Of a stretch of 64,000 nt of DNA, positions 48,622 through 56,959 are shown piece by piece. Source of the DNA: Azonexaceae bacterium (GTDB lineage: Bacteria > Pseudomonadota > Gammaproteobacteria > Burkholderiales > Rhodocyclaceae); the NCBI GenBank assembly GCA_013335535.1, contig JAAXVL010000002.1, forward strand, positions 310,001 through 374,000. Direction: 5' to 3'. A program made the translations under genes and the position numbers. Position 1 is the stretch's first letter, and each line of letters begins with the position of its first letter. Under the pieces are notes generated by a model. That model was not told the origin of the DNA. It made no database searches and saw nothing but the letters and a program-made list of their open reading frames with translations.

Positions 48622-48652
48622 TCCTCCGCCAAGCCTGCTTTACTGCTTGAAG

Positions 48653-48677
48653 AGCCCCGCCTTGTGCGGGGCTTTTT
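48653..48677 (+). terminator. Rho-independent terminator of groESL
   Basis: AGCCCCGC-CTTGT-GCGGGGCT followed by TTTT. Confidence 0.95.
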
Positions 48678-48735
48678 GCTTTTCAGGCTCGCCCTGAATC
48701 GCTGTCAGGGATTGCTTTGATCTGCCTCATGGGTT

Positions 48736-48763
48736 TTGTAACGGACTGTAAGTTAGCTGTAAG
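48736..48763 (+). promoter_or_regulatory. GTAAG direct-repeat box upstream of yjcH-actP
   Basis: CTGTAAG-TTAG-CTGTAAG (48746-48763) with a third partial TTGTAAC ten bases earlier. An 11-bp period places all copies on one DNA face, the usual design of OmpR-family sites. A matching box precedes the OmpR-type regulator gene at 51163. Confidence 0.7.
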
Positions 48764-48826
48764 ACGTCAAGCCTAAATTACGCTTCGCAGCAATGCCTCT
48801 ATAAACAAAATCTGAGGAGCAAATCA

Positions 48827-49135
48827 ATGCAAGACACACTGGATCGGATTACAGCCAATCCGAAATTCCTGGAGTTTGTTGCCATGCGCAGCAAGTACTC
48901 CATCATTATGGCCATCGTCAGTGCCGCCGCTTACTACGGCTTCATCATTCTGGTTGCTTTCGACAAGGAATTCCTGGCCAAGAAAATTGGCGAGGGTTAC
49001 ACGATGAGTATCGGCGTGCCGCTCGGCGTCGGTGTTATCGCTTTCACCATCCTTTTGACCTGGATCTACGTTCGCCGCGCCAACACCGAGTTTGACGCGA
49101 TCAACGAAGCCCTCATCAAGGAGGCACAGAAGTAA
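48827..49135 (+). CDS. yjcH: DUF485 membrane protein YjcH
   Basis: 102 residues, DUF485 family with two membrane helices ([40 protein letters not shown]). yjcH nearly always precedes the acetate permease gene actP and is thought to be an accessory subunit. Start has GAGGAGC upstream; actP begins one base after this stop. Confidence 0.93.
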   Translation: MQDTLDRITANPKFLEFVAMRSKYSIIMAIVSAAAYYGFIILVAFDKEFLAKKIGEGYTMSIGVPLGVGVIAFTILLTWIYVRRANTEFDAINEALIKEAQK

Positions 49136-49136
49136 G

Positions 49137-50816
49137 ATGACCAAATTCACCAAGATCCTCGCCGGCCTTCTGGCTCTGGCCGTTGCCGGTGGCGCCATCG
49201 CCGCTGGTGCCGACCTCGGCAATACCCAAAAGCAGGCCACCAACTGGACGGCCATCGTCATGTTCGCCATCTTCGTCGGCGGCACGCTCTACATCACCAA
49301 GTGGGCGGCTTCCAAGACCAAGTCGGCTGCTGACTTCTACACCGGCGGTGGCGGCATCACCGGCTTCCAGAACGGCCTGGCAATCGCCGGCGACTACATG
49401 TCCGCCGCGTCCTTCCTGGGTATTTCCGGTCTCGTGTTCGCCAACGGCTTCGACGGCCTGATCTTCTCGATCGGCTGGCTGGTCGGCTGGCCGGTCATCA
49501 CCTTCCTGATGGCCGAACGTCTGCGCAACCTCGGCAAGTTCACGTTCGCTGACGTGGCTTCCTACCGTTTCGCCCAGACCCCGGTTCGTATCTTCGCCGC
49601 TTCCGCTTCCCTGGTTATCGTCGCTTTCTACATGATTGCGCAGATGGTCGGTGCCGGTCAGCTGATCAAGGTGCTCTTCGGCATGGAATACATGTACGCA
49701 GAAATCCTCGTCGGCGTTGTCATGATGATGTACGTGCTCTTCGGCGGCATGACTGCCACGACCTGGGTGCAGATCATCAAGGCTTGCATGCTTCTCGGCG
49801 GTGCTACCTTCATGGCTGTCTCGGTTCTGCTGCAATTCGGCTTCTCGCCGGAAGCACTGTTCACCAAGGCTGTTGAAGTTCACTCCAAGCATGACGCCCT
49901 GATGTCGCCGGGTGCCCTGATCAAGGATCCGGTCTCCGCCATCTCCGTCGGTATGGCCCTGATGTTCGGTACCGCTGGTCTGCCGCACATCCTGATGCGC
50001 TTCTTCACCGTGCCGAACGCCAAGGAAGCCCGCAAGTCGGTTGCCTGGGCAACCACCTGGATCGGTTACTTCTACATCCTGACCTTCATCATCGGCTTCG
50101 GTGCTATCACCAACCTGATCCAGAATCCGGGCGACTTCTACGTCGGCGGCGAACTGGCCAAGGGTCTGAAGGGCGGCGGCAACATGGCTGCTGTGCATCT
50201 GGCCAAGGCTGTCGGTGGCGACCTGTTCCTCGGCTTCATCTCGGCCGTGGCCTTCGCAACCATTCTGGCTGTTGTGGCTGGTCTGACGCTGTCCGGCGCT
50301 TCTGCCGTGTCGCATGACCTGTACGCTTCCGTCTTCGCCAAGGGCTGCTCTTCCGAGTCCGAACTGCGCGTTTCCAAGATCACGACCGTTGCCCTGGGCA
50401 TCCTGGCCATGGTTCTGGGTATCGCCTTCGAAAAGGAAAACGTTGCCTACATGGTGATGCTGGCCTTCGTCATCGCCTGTTCCTCCAACTTCCCGGTCCT
50501 CTTCATGTCCGTGCTGTGGAAGAACTGCACCACCCGTGGTGCCGTGGTCGGTGGCTTCGTCGGTCTGGCCTCTGCCGTGATCCTGACCATCGGTTCGGCC
50601 AGCGTCTGGGAAGCCGTCATGTTGAATCCGAAGGGTTCGGCCTGGTTCCCGTACAACTCTGCTGCCATCTTCTCAATGTCCGCCGCGTTCTTCACGATCT
50701 GGCTGGTGTCCATTCTGGACAACTCCGCTCAGGCCCAGAAGGAACGTGCCCTGTATCCGTCGCAGCAACTGCGTTCGGAAACCGGTCTGGGTGCTTCTGG
50801 CGCCAGCGGTCACTAA
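49137..50816 (+). CDS. actP: Cation/acetate symporter ActP
   Basis: ATG 49137 ([20 protein letters not shown]), 559 residues, 13-helix sodium:solute symporter family. Family landmarks: [32 protein letters not shown] and a sodium-site region [21 protein letters not shown]. Takes up acetate and related short-chain acids. Forms an operon with yjcH, closed by a perfect hairpin terminator. Possible control by the nearby TctD-like regulator through the GTAAG box is inferred. Confidence 0.95.
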   Translation: MTKFTKILAGLLALAVAGGAIAAGADLGNTQKQATNWTAIVMFAIFVGGTLYITKWAASKTKSAADFYTGGGGITGFQNGLAIAGDYMSAASFLGISGLVFANGFDGLIFSIGWLVGWPVITFLMAERLRNLGKFTFADVASYRFAQTPVRIFAASASLVIVAFYMIAQMVGAGQLIKVLFGMEYMYAEILVGVVMMMYVLFGGMTATTWVQIIKACMLLGGATFMAVSVLLQFGFSPEALFTKAVEVHSKHDALMSPGALIKDPVSAISVGMALMFGTAGLPHILMRFFTVPNAKEARKSVAWATTWIGYFYILTFIIGFGAITNLIQNPGDFYVGGELAKGLKGGGNMAAVHLAKAVGGDLFLGFISAVAFATILAVVAGLTLSGASAVSHDLYASVFAKGCSSESELRVSKITTVALGILAMVLGIAFEKENVAYMVMLAFVIACSSNFPVLFMSVLWKNCTTRGAVVGGFVGLASAVILTIGSASVWEAVMLNPKGSAWFPYNSAAIFSMSAAFFTIWLVSILDNSAQAQKERALYPSQQLRSETGLGASGASGH

Positions 50817-50835
50817 TCAGACGAGCAATCGTCAG

Positions 50836-50867
50836 CAAAAAGCCCGGGCATGCCCGGGCTTTTTTTC
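50836..50867 (+). terminator. Rho-independent terminator of yjcH-actP
   Basis: AAAAGCCCGGGCATGCCCGGGCTTTT palindrome with a long T tract. Confidence 0.96.
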
Positions 50868-50870
50868 GTC

Positions 50871-50905
50871 TTCAATTTTGTGCGTTTTTTCTGGTTGACC
50901 GTGGA
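50871..50905 (+). repeat. Dispersed GGTTGACCG element, copy 5
   Basis: TTCAATTTTGTGCGTTTTTT then CTGGTTGACCGTGGA, immediately after the actP terminator. One C to T change from the core. Confidence 0.88.
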
Positions 50906-51017
50906 TAAGCATGATCCGGATCCGCCAACGTGAAAACGTGGACGTGCTTGTGCACTGCGGAAAGCGCAGGGCGGATTATTTGATAGACTGTGGGGCTTGG
51001 GCGAGGAAAAAAACGGT

Positions 51018-51076
51018 AGGGGGTTGACCAGTGCAGGTCGGGCAACCCCCTGAGTAGCGGTCTTGACCGCGTACTC
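51018..51076 (+). other. Two consecutive stable hairpins in the leader of the two-component operon
   Basis: Hairpin 1: AGGGGGTTG (51018-51026) with CAACCCCCT (51043-51051), inner ACC/GGT. Hairpin 2: GAGTA-GCGGTC (51052-51062) with GACCGC-G-TACTC (51065-51076), loop TT, one bulge. They are adjacent and have no T tract, so they are not a simple terminator. A structured leader or a small RNA is possible; I do not recognise a known family. Confidence 0.6.
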
Positions 51077-51122
51077 CAAAGACCATAAAAGGAGAACAGC
51101 CCGAACAGAATAATGCGACAGG

Positions 51123-51140
51123 CTTACAGAAATCTTACGC
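51123..51140 (-). promoter_or_regulatory. GTAAG direct-repeat box upstream of the response-regulator gene
   Basis: Reverse strand GCGTAAG-ATTT-CTGTAAG, same 11-bp spacing as the box before yjcH. It ends 22 bp before the ATG at 51163, a position fit for autoregulation. Confidence 0.68.
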
Positions 51141-51162
51141 GGCCATAGGCCCAAACGGATAC

Positions 51163-51834
51163 ATGCGAATCCTTATTGCTGAAGACGACACCATCATCGC
51201 CGATGGTCTTTCCCGCTCGCTGCGTCAAGGTGGATACGCCGTAGACTGGGCCCCCAATGGTCTGGATGCGGACAACGCGTTGCTGACGGTTTCCTACGAT
51301 CTGCTCATTCTCGATCTCGGCTTGCCGAAGCTCTCGGGGCTTGAGGTCCTCAAGCGCATTCGGGCCCGCAATTCGCAACTGCCCGTGCTCATTCTCACCG
51401 CCCTCGACGGCACCGGCGACCGCGTCAAGGGCCTCGATCTCGGCGCCGACGACTACATGGTCAAGCCCTTCGAACTTCCCGAACTGGAAGCGCGGGTGCG
51501 CGCCCTGACCCGTCGCTCGGCCGGTACTTCGCCGACCATCCAGTGCGGTGCGCTGAGCTACGACCAAGTCGGCCGGGTGGCGCAGATCAACGGCGAAGTC
51601 CTCGATCTTTCGGCGCGCGAGGTCGGCCTGCTCGAAGTTCTGCTCAGTCGCATGGGACGCCTGGTCAGCAAGGACCAGTTGGTCGACCACCTTTGCGGCT
51701 GGGGCGAAGAAGTCAGCCACAACGCCATCGAGGTCTACGTCCATCGGCTGCGCAAGAAAATCGAAACCGGCGGCGTGAAGATCGCCACTGTACGCGGCCT
51801 GGGTTACTGCCTTGAGCGACCCCAGACCGAATAG
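51163..51834 (+). CDS. OmpR-family response regulator (TctD/QseB-like)
   Basis: 223 residues. Receiver domain: MRILIAEDDTIIADGLSRSL, phosphoacceptor D in LLILDLGLPKLSG (about 51), K in DYMVKPFEL. C-terminal winged helix: LDLSAREVGLLEVLLSRMGR and NAIEVYVHRLRKKIE. Its cognate kinase gene starts within its last 23 bases. A GTAAG box precedes both this gene and yjcH-actP, so acetate uptake is a candidate target; the TctD name is by family resemblance only. Confidence 0.92.
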   Translation: MRILIAEDDTIIADGLSRSLRQGGYAVDWAPNGLDADNALLTVSYDLLILDLGLPKLSGLEVLKRIRARNSQLPVLILTALDGTGDRVKGLDLGADDYMVKPFELPELEARVRALTRRSAGTSPTIQCGALSYDQVGRVAQINGEVLDLSAREVGLLEVLLSRMGRLVSKDQLVDHLCGWGEEVSHNAIEVYVHRLRKKIETGGVKIATVRGLGYCLERPQTE

Positions 51835-53317
51835 TCCGTCCTCGCCGGTGTCCGAAACCGAGCGCTCGCTGTTTGGCGAGATTCTCGACTGGATGCTGGC
51901 GCCCTTGCTGTTCGTCTGGCCGCTCAGCATTGCCTTTACCCATTACTTTGCCAACAACGTCGCCAACTACCCCTACGATCAGGCCCTGCGCGAGCATGTC
52001 ACGGCCATTGCGCGACAGGTCAAACTGGTCAATGGCAAGCCGTTGCTATCGCTGCCCGCTTCGGCCCGCGCCATGTTGCGAGCCGACGAGACCGACAGCG
52101 TCTATTTCCACGTGCTGGCCGGGGGCGGAAAACTGCTGGCGGGCGACAAGGACCTGCCTGTTTCGGAAGTGCTGCCGGATGACGAAATCATGCCGGGCGA
52201 GGTCTATATGCGCGACGCCGATTTCAAGGGTCAGGATCTGCGCATGGCCTACACTTACCTGGCCGAGCCACAAATGGCCAAATCCCAGTGGGTGCTCATC
52301 GAGGTCGGCGAGACCACTGAAAAGCGCAGCCAGCTCGCCAACAAGATCGTGGCCAGCGTCATCCTGCCGCAGTTCATCATCATTCCGCTCGCCGTCATGC
52401 TCGTCTGGTTCGGCCTGTCGCGCGGTCTGCGGCCGCTGACCCGTCTGCGTCAGACCATCGAGGCGCGCGAGCCGGACGATCTTTCGCCGATTGCCACACG
52501 GCGCGTGCCCGAAGAGCTGGAGCCGCTGGTCGAAGCCTTCAACGAAATGCTCGATCGCATGAAACGCAGCGTTTCGGCCCAGCAACGCTTCGTCGCCGAT
52601 GCCGCCCACCAGATGCGCACCCCGCTCACCGGCCTCAAGACACAGGCCCAGTTTGCCATCCGCGAAACTGATCCCGAGGCGCTGCGCCATGCCCTGCGCC
52701 AGATTGCAACTGGCGTTGACCGGGCGGGCCGACTGATCAACCAGTTGTTGACCCTGGCGCGCACCGAAGGCGGTGAAGTGACCCAGCAAAAGCACGAACC
52801 GCTCGACCTCGCAGCGTTGATCCGCGACGTCGTCACCGACTGGGTGCCTGTCGCCATCGAGAAAAACATCGACCTTGGCTTTGAATCTGACAAGCCCGCG
52901 ATGATCGTCGGCAACTCCTTCCTGTTGCGGGAATTGGCCAAGAACCTGCTCGACAACGCGCTGCGCTATACCCCGAGCGGAGGGCACGTCACTTGCCGGA
53001 TCCTGGCCAATCAAGCCACCGTGCTGCTGGAAGTCGAGGATAACGGGGTAGGTATCAGCGAAGAGCAGGCCGAACTCGTCTTCGAGCGCTTCTATCGGGT
53101 AGACGATGCCACCACCGAGGGCAGCGGCCTTGGCCTGTCCATCGTTCAGGAAATCGCCATGCAGCACGACTCGCGGGCCAGCCTGCGACCCAATCCCAAC
53201 CGCCGCGGCGCGGTTGCGCGGGTGGCCTTCGCCGCCTGGCATCCGCCACTTCCCCCGCTGCCACCGCCGGACGACTTTTCCGAGCTCTACCGCCAATCGC
53301 CGCCAATCGGCACTTGA
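51812..53317 (+). CDS. Sensor histidine kinase (TctE-like)
   Basis: 501 residues from TTG 51812, overlapping the regulator gene by 23 bp; a GTG a few codons on is an alternative. Two membrane helices (MLAPLLFVWPLSIAFTHYF; ILPQFIIIPLAVMLVWFGL) enclose a ~140-residue periplasmic sensor of the 2CSK_N type, then HAMP. Kinase boxes: H in ADAAHQMRTPLTGLKTQ (about 266), N in ELAKNLLDNALRYTP, G1 VEDNGVGIS, G2 GSGLGLSIV. This group senses carboxylates in TctE; ligand here is unknown. Confidence 0.93.
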   Translation: MSDPRPNSPSSPVSETERSLFGEILDWMLAPLLFVWPLSIAFTHYFANNVANYPYDQALREHVTAIARQVKLVNGKPLLSLPASARAMLRADETDSVYFHVLAGGGKLLAGDKDLPVSEVLPDDEIMPGEVYMRDADFKGQDLRMAYTYLAEPQMAKSQWVLIEVGETTEKRSQLANKIVASVILPQFIIIPLAVMLVWFGLSRGLRPLTRLRQTIEAREPDDLSPIATRRVPEELEPLVEAFNEMLDRMKRSVSAQQRFVADAAHQMRTPLTGLKTQAQFAIRETDPEALRHALRQIATGVDRAGRLINQLLTLARTEGGEVTQQKHEPLDLAALIRDVVTDWVPVAIEKNIDLGFESDKPAMIVGNSFLLRELAKNLLDNALRYTPSGGHVTCRILANQATVLLEVEDNGVGISEEQAELVFERFYRVDDATTEGSGLGLSIVQEIAMQHDSRASLRPNPNRRGAVARVAFAAWHPPLPPLPPPDDFSELYRQSPPIGT

Positions 53318-53340
53318 GTCCTCAAAAACGCCGCTTCGGG

Positions 53341-53369
53341 TTGCAGAGCAGCGGCGACATGGCTATAAT
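53341..53369 (+). promoter_or_regulatory. Sigma70 promoter of tRNA-Phe
   Basis: TTGCAG (53341-53346), 17-bp spacer, TATAAT (53364-53369), 12 bp before the mature tRNA. Confidence 0.9.
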
Positions 53370-53381
53370 GCGCCCTCGTTT

Positions 53382-53457
53382 GGCCAATTAGCTCAGTTGG
53401 TAGAGCAGCGGATTGAAAATCCGCGTGTCCGTGGTTCGATTCCGCGATTGGCCACCA
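53382..53457 (+). tRNA. tRNA-Phe (GAA)
   Basis: 76-nt cloverleaf with GGCCAAT/ATTGGCC acceptor stem, D-loop AGCTCAGTTGGTAGAGC, anticodon loop ATTGAAAAT (anticodon GAA), TTCGATTC T-loop and encoded CCA. Monocistronic with its own promoter and terminator. Confidence 0.99.
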
Positions 53458-53481
53458 AATTCATCCTTGGAACTCAAGGAA

Positions 53482-53511
53482 AAAACGCCAACCCTTAGCG
53501 GTTGGCGTTTT
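53482..53511 (+). terminator. Rho-independent terminator after tRNA-Phe
   Basis: AAAACGCCAACC-CTTAGC-GGTTGGCGTTTT, 12-bp stem with flanking A and T tracts. Confidence 0.93.
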
Positions 53512-53622
53512 GCATTGTGGAATGTGGTTCTGGCGCCGGGTATGATCATGGTGCTGACTAATTTCTTCTCCCGTTTTCTCCATCTGCATTCCACGCCATT
53601 TTGGGCGATTAGAGGAGGCCTC

Positions 53623-53805
53623 TTGGCCAAACCAAACTACCAGTTCGAAAAGCGCCAAAGAGACCTCGCCAAGAAAAACAAGCAGGAAGAAAAACGTCGC
53701 CAGAAGCTGGCCGACAAGGCTGGCAATGCGGCGGAAGAGGCGTTGCCATTGAACTCGCCGGAGGCTGCCCGGGCGCCTTCTGAGCCTGAGATTCCCAAGG
53801 GCTGA
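53623..53805 (+). CDS. Small conserved basic protein
   Basis: 60 residues from TTG 53623, preceded by GAGGAGG (the track ORF starting at 53413 runs through the tRNA and is wrong). Sequence begins (M)[28 protein letters not shown] and ends in an acidic/Pro tail. Short Lys/Arg-Glu-rich proteins with this [11 protein letters not shown] start are common in betaproteobacteria; function unknown. Lies 8 bp before rsmJ. Confidence 0.75.
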   Translation: MAKPNYQFEKRQRDLAKKNKQEEKRRQKLADKAGNAAEEALPLNSPEAARAPSEPEIPKG

Positions 53806-53813
53806 GGACGGCC

Positions 53814-54587
53814 TTGAGTCCTGCAGTAAACGTTCGCATCGAGGCGCTGGCGCCGGAGTTTTTGGGCCAGGTTGGCGTGCTGGCCGAGGCGTTGGGTTTG
53901 CCGCAGGAGGGTGAGGCTGAGTTTGCCTTGCAATTGGGCGTGGATGGCTTGCAGTTGCAGGAGCTGGGGCCGGATGTGGCGGGCCCCGTGCGGGTCGACT
54001 TCCTCGAGGGGGCGGTGGCGCATCGCCGTCAGCATGGCGGCGGGAGCGGTCAAATGATCGCCAAGGCGGTCGGCATCCAGTCCGGGATTCGTCCGACGAT
54101 TCTTGATGCGACGGCCGGTTTGGGGCGCGATGCGTTTTTGCTGGCGCAACTGGGCTGTCCTGTCACGCTGATCGAGCGCCATCCGCTGATCGGTGCCTTG
54201 CTGGCTGACGGTTTGGGGCGGGCGCTGGTCGATGTGGAGGTTGCGCCGATCATTCAGCGCATGGATCTGCGGTTTGGCAATGCGATCGAGTTGATCGGGG
54301 ATTGGGCGGATGAGCCGCCTCAGGTCATCTACCTTGATCCGATGTTTCCGCACCGGGAAAAGAGTTCGCTGGTCAAAAAGGAAATGCGTGTCTTTCGTCC
54401 ACTGGTCGGTGGTGATGACGATGCGGCACAACTGTTACAGGCTGCGCTGACGTTGGCGACGCATCGCGTCGTCGTCAAACGGCCCCGCAAGGCGCCGAGC
54501 GTTGATGGAGCGTCGCCAGGTTATGTGCTGGAGGGAAAATCCAGCCGCTATGATATTTATCCCAAGAAGGCTTTGAAGGTGCGGTAG
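53814..54587 (+). CDS. rsmJ: 16S rRNA (guanine1516-N2)-methyltransferase
   Basis: 257 residues from TTG 53814. SAM site [20 protein letters not shown], catalytic loop [19 protein letters not shown] and the conserved C-terminus [19 protein letters not shown] identify RsmJ (YhiQ), which methylates G1516 of 16S rRNA. The start has no strong ribosome-binding site and may be coupled to the small upstream gene. Confidence 0.93.
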   Translation: MSPAVNVRIEALAPEFLGQVGVLAEALGLPQEGEAEFALQLGVDGLQLQELGPDVAGPVRVDFLEGAVAHRRQHGGGSGQMIAKAVGIQSGIRPTILDATAGLGRDAFLLAQLGCPVTLIERHPLIGALLADGLGRALVDVEVAPIIQRMDLRFGNAIELIGDWADEPPQVIYLDPMFPHREKSSLVKKEMRVFRPLVGGDDDAAQLLQAALTLATHRVVVKRPRKAPSVDGASPGYVLEGKSSRYDIYPKKALKVR

Positions 54588-54701
54588 CGACCATTCCATG
54601 ATTTTTCCTGCCGCAGGCCGCGCAGCTGGAATGCCCGCTATAGTGAAATCAGGCGGTAACACTTGATGAGCATACTGCAGCCTTTTGAAGAGGAGGCGAT
54701 C

Positions 54702-55157
54702 ATGGAACTGCTGCTGTGGCGCCATGCCGAGGCGGAAGATGGCGATGACGACATGAAACGGCGTCTGACTGCGCGCGGTGAAAAACAGGCGCGGAGCATG
54801 GCGGCATGGATCTTTGCGCATCAGCCCAAGGATCTGCGCATCATCGCCAGCCCCTCCGTTCGTACCCAGCAGACGGTTGAAGCCTTGAAGCTGCCTTTCG
54901 AAACGATACGCAAGATCGGCCCGGAGGCCTGTGTTTCCGAACTGATTGCGGCATCCGGCTGGCCTTCAACCAAAGGATCGGTGCTGATCGTCGGCCATCA
55001 GCCTTCGCTCGGGCGCATGGCGTCGCTGCTTCTGGCGGGGCATGAGTCCGCCTGGAGCATCAAGAAAGGCGCCTTGTGGTGGTTGAGCAATCGCGTTCGT
55101 CGGGGCGAGACGCAGACTGTGCTGCGCGCGGTCATTCCGGTTGAAATGCTGGACTAG
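54702..55157 (+). CDS. sixA: Phosphohistidine phosphatase SixA
   Basis: ATG 54702 (MELLLWRHAEAEDG) after GAGGAGGCGATC; 151 residues. Histidine-phosphatase fold with RH at residues 7-8, PSVRTQQT and second His in IVGHQPSLGR. SixA dephosphorylates phosphohistidine on phosphotransfer proteins (ArcB HPt or NPr in E. coli). Lies between rsmJ and ppk2, same strand. Confidence 0.9.
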   Translation: MELLLWRHAEAEDGDDDMKRRLTARGEKQARSMAAWIFAHQPKDLRIIASPSVRTQQTVEALKLPFETIRKIGPEACVSELIAASGWPSTKGSVLIVGHQPSLGRMASLLLAGHESAWSIKKGALWWLSNRVRRGETQTVLRAVIPVEMLD

Positions 55158-55215
55158 ACAACGCACTGCCTTTGCCGTGAAATAGACTCTTTCGCATCGA
55201 TGGATGGAGAGAGAG

Positions 55216-56340
55216 ATGGTCACCAGAAAAAAGACGACGGCATCCCCCGAAAATAAAGCGCCTGCAGCCGCTGTCCCTGATACGTCTCGCGCCGTCCGCC
55301 GCCGCAAGGTGGCGAGCGGCGATGTGCCACCTGTGTTGACGCCAGCGGGGATCGAGGGTTTCGCTGTCCGGGCGGCGGTTGATGGTGCCCAGGAGTCGAA
55401 AATGGGCGCCATGCGTGATGTGATTTCCGGCATGCCACTGGATGAATCGGTCGCCCTGTTGCGTGGCTTGCTCAAGCAGCAAGGCGTCAAGAGCGAAAAC
55501 CTGTCGGTCAGCCCCGACGATGAACTGGTCAAAGACTGGCGCGACGGTGGCTATCCGTACAAGAATCTCATGCAGCGCAAGAATTACGAGCGCCAGAAAT
55601 ATCGTCTGCAGGTGGAGTTGCTCAAGTTGCAGGCGTGGGTCAAGGAAACCGGGCAGAAGGTGGTCATCCTTTTCGAAGGCCGCGATGCGGCGGGCAAGGG
55701 GGGGACCATCAAGCGTTTCATGGAACACCTGAACCCGCGCGGTGCACGTGTCGTGGCCCTGGAAAAGCCCAGCGACATGGAGCGCGGTCAGTGGTATTTC
55801 CAGCGTTATGTGCAGCATCTGCCGACCAATGGCGAGATCGTGCTGTTTGACCGCTCCTGGTATAACCGGGCTGGTGTCGAGCGGGTCATGGGGTTTTGTA
55901 CGGACCAGGAGTATGCCGAGTTTGTCCGTCAGGCGCCGGAATTCGAGCGCATGCTGGCGCGCAATGGCACGCACCTGATCAAGTTCTGGTTCTCGGTCAG
56001 CCAGGAGGAGCAGCGCCGCCGTTTCGGCGAACGCAAGGTGCACCCGCTCAAGCAATGGAAGTTGTCGCCGATCGACATGGCGTCGCTCGACAAGTGGGGT
56101 GACTACACCAAGGCCAAGGAGGCGATGTTCTTCCACACGGATACCGCCGATGCACCGTGGACGGTGATCAAGTCGAATTGCAAGAAACGGGCGCGGCTCA
56201 ATGCCATGCGCTACGTGCTGCACAAGCTGCCGTATGCCAACAAGGACACTGACCGGATCGGCAATCTGGACCCGCTGATCGTCGGACGTGCCAACGTGGT
56301 TTACGAGCGTGGCGAGCAGCAGGGCGTGCCGATTCTGTGA
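55216..56340 (+). CDS. ppk2: Polyphosphate kinase 2
   Basis: ATG 55216 (MVTRKKTTAS) behind GGAGAGAGAG is preferred to ATG 55204; ~374 residues. One PPK2 domain: Walker A FEGRDAAGKGGTIKRF, then MEHLNPRGARVVALEKPSDM, FDRSWYNRAGVERVMGFC (lid/Walker B) and RRFGERKVHPLKQWKLSP. Uses polyphosphate to phosphorylate nucleotides (GDP/ADP). A Lys/Ala-rich N-terminal extension of ~80 residues precedes the domain. Appears monocistronic. Confidence 0.93.
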   Translation: MVTRKKTTASPENKAPAAAVPDTSRAVRRRKVASGDVPPVLTPAGIEGFAVRAAVDGAQESKMGAMRDVISGMPLDESVALLRGLLKQQGVKSENLSVSPDDELVKDWRDGGYPYKNLMQRKNYERQKYRLQVELLKLQAWVKETGQKVVILFEGRDAAGKGGTIKRFMEHLNPRGARVVALEKPSDMERGQWYFQRYVQHLPTNGEIVLFDRSWYNRAGVERVMGFCTDQEYAEFVRQAPEFERMLARNGTHLIKFWFSVSQEEQRRRFGERKVHPLKQWKLSPIDMASLDKWGDYTKAKEAMFFHTDTADAPWTVIKSNCKKRARLNAMRYVLHKLPYANKDTDRIGNLDPLIVGRANVVYERGEQQGVPIL

Positions 56341-56354
56341 GGTTTCCGGTGTTT

Positions 56355-56388
56355 TCGTTTTTGGCCGATTTTTCCGGTTGACCGTGGA
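56355..56388 (+). repeat. Dispersed GGTTGACCG element, copy 6
   Basis: TCGTTTTTGGCCGATTTTT then CCGGTTGACCGTGGA, between the converging ppk2 and thioesterase genes; no separate terminator is seen there. Confidence 0.9.
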
Positions 56389-56403
56389 AGTCGGCTTGCG
56401 GAC

Positions 56404-56889
56404 CTAGCTGATGACGTAGGATGCGCCGCCGGTGGCGATGAGCAAACCGGTTTCGTTTTCCAGCGTCATCTGCACCGAGGCAATGCGGCCGCCGAGACGG
56501 GTAATCCGTCCGGTGGCCGTAAATTTTTTGCCGACGCCCTGGTGCAGGTAGTCGGTGCGCAGGTCGATGGTGCCGATGCGGCCGAAGCGATGGCCGACCT
56601 GTTCCGTTGTTTCGCTGTTGAATTTCTCGGCGATGGCGACCGTGGCGGCCAGGCCGCCTACCGTATCGAGTACGGTGGCGATTACGCCGCCGTGCAGGCG
56701 GCCATGCAGAAAATGTCCGATGAGGTCGGGGCGCATGGCGAAGCTGATCTGCGGTGCGGCCGGGTCGAGCGACTCGACCTTGAAACCGAGCAGTTCGTTG
56801 AAGCAGAGCTTGTGTTCAAAAACGTCGCGTAGCGTGGCTTCGAGACGGGTTTGCTCCTCGGGGGAGCGGCGGGGCAGTGTGGGGGTCAT
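56404..56889 (-). CDS. PaaI-type hotdog thioesterase
   Basis: 161 residues. Hotdog fold with the central helix HGRLHGGVIATVLDTVGGLAA (catalytic Asp/Asn-type region) and strands IGTIDLRTDYLHQGVGKKFT. Hydrolyses an acyl-CoA or aromatic-CoA ester; the physiological substrate is unknown. Converges with ppk2 and follows the PDH operon terminator on the same strand. Start ATG 56889 is the only good one. Confidence 0.85.
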   Translation of the reverse strand: MTPTLPRRSPEEQTRLEATLRDVFEHKLCFNELLGFKVESLDPAAPQISFAMRPDLIGHFLHGRLHGGVIATVLDTVGGLAATVAIAEKFNSETTEQVGHRFGRIGTIDLRTDYLHQGVGKKFTATGRITRLGGRIASVQMTLENETGLLIATGGASYVIS

Positions 56890-56905
56890 TGGGTCCGATA
56901 GACAT

Positions 56906-56934
56906 TAAAAAGGGCGACGGGGTTGCCGTCGCCC
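56906..56934 (-). terminator. Rho-independent terminator of the PDH operon
   Basis: Minus strand GGGCGACGG-CAACC-CCGTCGCCC followed by TTTTT, just after the lpdA stop. Confidence 0.93.
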
Positions 56935-56959
56935 AAGTCGAACGCAATTTTAACGCAGC

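Noticed and set aside
53413-53622. Upstream extension of the small basic protein
   Set aside because: The frame runs through the tRNA-Phe and its terminator; TTG 53623 has a strong GAGGAGG site.
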